Shown piece by piece: positions 62,204 to 64,000 of a DNA stretch of 64,000 nt. How positions within the stretch are numbered: the stretch's first letter is position 1; the number at the start of each line of letters is the position of its first letter. This DNA comes from an uncultured Brevundimonas sp. Its GTDB lineage: Bacteria; Pseudomonadota; Alphaproteobacteria; Caulobacterales; Caulobacteraceae. The notes under the pieces are model-generated. The model was not told the origin of the DNA, ran no database searches, and saw nothing but the letters and a program-made list of their open reading frames with translations. The translations under genes and the position numbers were made by a program. The stretch covers positions 1 through 64,000 of the forward strand of contig NZ_CAMZFB010000007.1 in the NCBI RefSeq assembly GCF_947305955.1, written 5' to 3'.

Positions 62204-63300
62204 GCCGCGCAGGCCTCGAAGCCAGCCTTCAGTTCGGCTTCATTCAGGTCGCGACCGATGAAGACGGCGCGGCTCCAGCGGCGCTCGTTTTCGCCCCACG
62301 GCTCCTGAAGATCGCCTTCAAGGATCATGTGGACAGCCTGGAAGACCAGACGGCGGTCTTCGCCCGCGACATCGATGATGCCCTTGGCGCGCAGGATGTT
62401 CTGGCCCTGCTCGCCCAGCAGCTTGTCCAGCCATGCGGTGAATTTGGCACCGTTCAGCGGGCGATCCAGCGAGAAGGAATAGCCCTTGATGTCGTCGTGG
62501 TGGTTGTGGCCACGGGCGTGGTGATCGTGGTCGCAGTGGTCGCCATGACCGCAGTGCTCATCGTGGACGTGATCATGATCGTGATGATCATGGTCATGAT
62601 GGCCGCAATGCTCATCGTGGACGTGGCCTTCCTCGCCGTGCGGCGGGTTGGCGAAGCTGGGGTTGGCTTCCAGAATACGGTTCAGGTCAAAGGCGTTCAG
62701 GCCGAGAACCTTGTCCAGCGGCACGTTCGAGCGTTCAGCACGAATGATCGGGGCCAGCGGGTTCAGGCCGCGCAGGCGCTTCTCGACGGCCACCAGCTCG
62801 GCTTCCGACACCAGATCGACCTTGTTCAGGATGATGCGGTCGGCAAAGGCCACCTGTTCGCGGGCTTCCTTGGAGTCGTCCAGACGCAGCATGACGTGCT
62901 TGGCGTCCACCAGAGTGGTCACGCTGTCCAGCTGGGTCTTGGCCTTGACCTCGTCGTCGACGAAGAAGGTCTGGGCCACCGGACCGGGATCGGCCAAACC
63001 CGTGGTTTCGACGATGATGGCGTCGAACGCGGGCTTGCCCGGACGCTGGCGCTTCATCAGGCCGTTGACCACACGGATCAGGTCCCCGCGCACCGTGCAG
63101 CAGACGCAGCCGTTGTTCATCTCGAACACGTCTTCGTCGGCACCGACCACCAGATCGTTGTCGATACCGATCTCGCCGAACTCGTTGACGATGACGGCGT
63201 AACGCTTGCCGTGATCCTCGGTGAGGATGCGGTTCAGCAGGGTGGTTTTACCGGCACCGAGGTAGCCGGTCAGGACGGTGACAGGGGTCTTCTGGGTCAT
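62200..63300 (-). CDS. COG0523 (CobW/ZNG-type) GTPase with His-rich metal loop
   Basis: Predicted 366 residues. G3E GTPase motifs: Walker [15 protein letters not shown] (residues 11-24), the conserved metal site [23 protein letters not shown] and the NKVD guanine motif. A loop at about 217-265 is exceptionally His/Asp/Cys-rich ([33 protein letters not shown]), suited to bind zinc or another divalent metal. The C-terminal CobW_C domain is present. Metallochaperone role likely; the neighbouring cation diffusion facilitator supports zinc. ATG 63300 preferred. Confidence 0.9.
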   Translation of the reverse strand: MTQKTPVTVLTGYLGAGKTTLLNRILTEDHGKRYAVIVNEFGEIGIDNDLVVGADEDVFEMNNGCVCCTVRGDLIRVVNGLMKRQRPGKPAFDAIIVETTGLADPGPVAQTFFVDDEVKAKTQLDSVTTLVDAKHVMLRLDDSKEAREQVAFADRIILNKVDLVSEAELVAVEKRLRGLNPLAPIIRAERSNVPLDKVLGLNAFDLNRILEANPSFANPPHGEEGHVHDEHCGHHDHDHHDHDHVHDEHCGHGDHCDHDHHARGHNHHDDIKGYSFSLDRPLNGAKFTAWLDKLLGEQGQNILRAKGIIDVAGEDRRLVFQAVHMILEGDLQEPWGENERRWSRAVFIGRDLNEAELKAGFEACAA

Positions 63301-63351
63301 AGGCGCTAGATGGCGCTTCACGGCCGCGTTGGAAAGACCCCTTTCGACCTT

Positions 63352-64000
63352 TTAGCAATGGTTGCAGTCGTCCAGCGCCGTGCGCTCAAGCTGAAGGGTG
63401 GTGTGGCTGATGCCAAAGCGGCCCTTGGCCAGCTTTTGCGCCTCCATCAACAGGCTGTCGGCATCCTCGCGCTCATGGACAATATGGGCCGTAAGAGCCG
63501 CATCCGTCGTGGACAGGCCCCAGACGTGCAGGTCATGCACGGCATTGACCCCGTCCAGCGCGGCCAGCGCCTCGCGGATTTCGGCAGGCTCCAGATGGGC
63601 CGGTGCCGCATCCAGCGCCAGATTGACGGAGTCCTTCAGCAGCCCCCACGTCGAGATCATGATCATGGCCACGATCAGCAGGCTGACGATGGCATCCACG
63701 ATCGACCATCCCGTCAGCCAGATCACCACGCCCGCCACCACGACGCCCAGCGACACCGCCGCGTCGGCCATCATGTGCAGATAGGCCCCTTTGACGTTCA
63801 GATCCTTGTGCTGGTCCTTCATGAAGAGAAGGGCTGTGCCGAGGTTGATAAGGAAGCCGATCGCCGCAACCGTGATGATGACGCCGCTCTGGACCGGCGC
63901 GGGCTGGGTAAAGCGGTGGATGGCCTCCACCGTGATCACGCCACAGGCAAAGATCAGCAGCAGGGCATTGCCCAGAGCCGCCAGAACGGTCGCCTTGCCA
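63352..64000 (-). CDS. Cation diffusion facilitator transporter (partial, N-terminus beyond window)
   Basis: The minus-strand frame runs off the right edge, giving about 215 C-terminal residues. Seen: helices with VAAIGFLINLGTALLF and ADAAVSLGVVVAGVVIWLTGW, the metal-site pattern HMMADAAVS (HxxxD), and a cytoplasmic ferredoxin-like domain VNAVHDLHVWGLSTTDAALTAHI, ending DDCNHC. This is a CzcD/ZitB-type CDF exporting zinc or similar ions by proton antiport. Pairing with the upstream-oriented COG0523 GTPase suggests a metal homeostasis locus. Confidence 0.9.
   Translation of the reverse strand, partial: GKATVLAALGNALLLIFACGVITVEAIHRFTQPAPVQSGVIITVAAIGFLINLGTALLFMKDQHKDLNVKGAYLHMMADAAVSLGVVVAGVVIWLTGWSIVDAIVSLLIVAMIMISTWGLLKDSVNLALDAAPAHLEPAEIREALAALDGVNAVHDLHVWGLSTTDAALTAHIVHEREDADSLLMEAQKLAKGRFGISHTTLQLERTALDDCNHC

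Overview
The window reads as a chromosomal segment of a free-living alphaproteobacterium of the Caulobacteraceae, probably Brevundimonas- or Asticcacaulis-like. The placement rests on the high-GC, GTG-rich coding style and several neighbourhoods: a CpdR receiver protein divergent from an N-formylglutamate amidohydrolase, the order aroA-cmk-rpsA-ihfB, a TIGR02300/FYDLN acidic protein facing aroA, paired periplasmic S46 dipeptidyl-peptidases, and DUF1289, DUF2093 and DUF599 proteins. The genus is an inference. I see no insertion sequence, prophage, CRISPR array or rRNA; genes are tightly packed and many overlap by ATGA. Three tRNA genes are present: one tRNA-Val and two tandem tRNA-Ala.

Region by region. 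1-3.3 kb: GNAT and membrane proteins, then a leftward pterin operon (26-aa microprotein, FolB/FolX-like aldolase, FolM-like reductase with the TGx3RxG motif, PTPS/QueD-like enzyme, FolB). 3.3-8.1 kb: Nudix hydrolase, YdcZ-type transporter, uvrC, carbonic anhydrase, pgsA, GNAT. 8.1-12.4 kb: two exported S46 peptidases, one with Ser (DPP11-like) and one with Gly (DPP7-like) at the specificity position. 12.6-16.6 kb: an FtsX-type ABC exporter with its membrane-fusion protein and a secreted HExxH protein. 16.6-21 kb: crotonase-fold enzyme, a 52-aa ORF with an occluded ribosome site, DUF1289, a retropepsin-like protease, and a divergent LdcA / MurC-Mpl-like pair suggesting murein recycling.

21-28.7 kb is an iron/flavin redox locus: PepSY membrane protein, DUF2271 and DUF4198 periplasmic proteins, ApbE flavin transferase and a membrane-anchored flavodoxin/FNR reductase, facing a PiuC-type hydroxylase and a TonB-dependent siderophore receptor. 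Fur-box-like palindromes stand at both ends. 28.8-35.5 kb is a his operon, trpR-like-hisG-D-(C-B)-H-A-F-IE, in gammaproteobacterial order. Its third gene fuses a shortened aminotransferase-fold domain that has lost the PLP lysine and other HisC motifs to an intact imidazoleglycerol-phosphate dehydratase; this is the most unusual protein in the window.

35.6-49.5 kb: a two-repeat periplasmic protein, a small lipoprotein, an amidohydrolase with a CIA30-like tail, tRNA-Val, cpdR, an N-formylglutamate amidohydrolase, DUF599 protein, pyrophosphatase, a lone Lrp ligand-binding domain, an acyl-CoA dehydrogenase pair in which only one partner shows the catalytic Glu motif, a patatin, a TrmJ-like methyltransferase, an S1/P1-type protein, a 3D-domain protein and mscL. 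49.6-55.5 kb: the ihfB-rpsA-cmk-aroA block and the tRNA-Ala pair. 55.6-64 kb: SNase-like protein, 2OG-Fe oxygenase, a TadG-like vWA protein carrying two FCCH-like insert domains, mtgA, WD40 protein, alpha/beta hydrolase, DUF2093, a His-rich COG0523 GTPase and a cation diffusion facilitator cut by the window edge.
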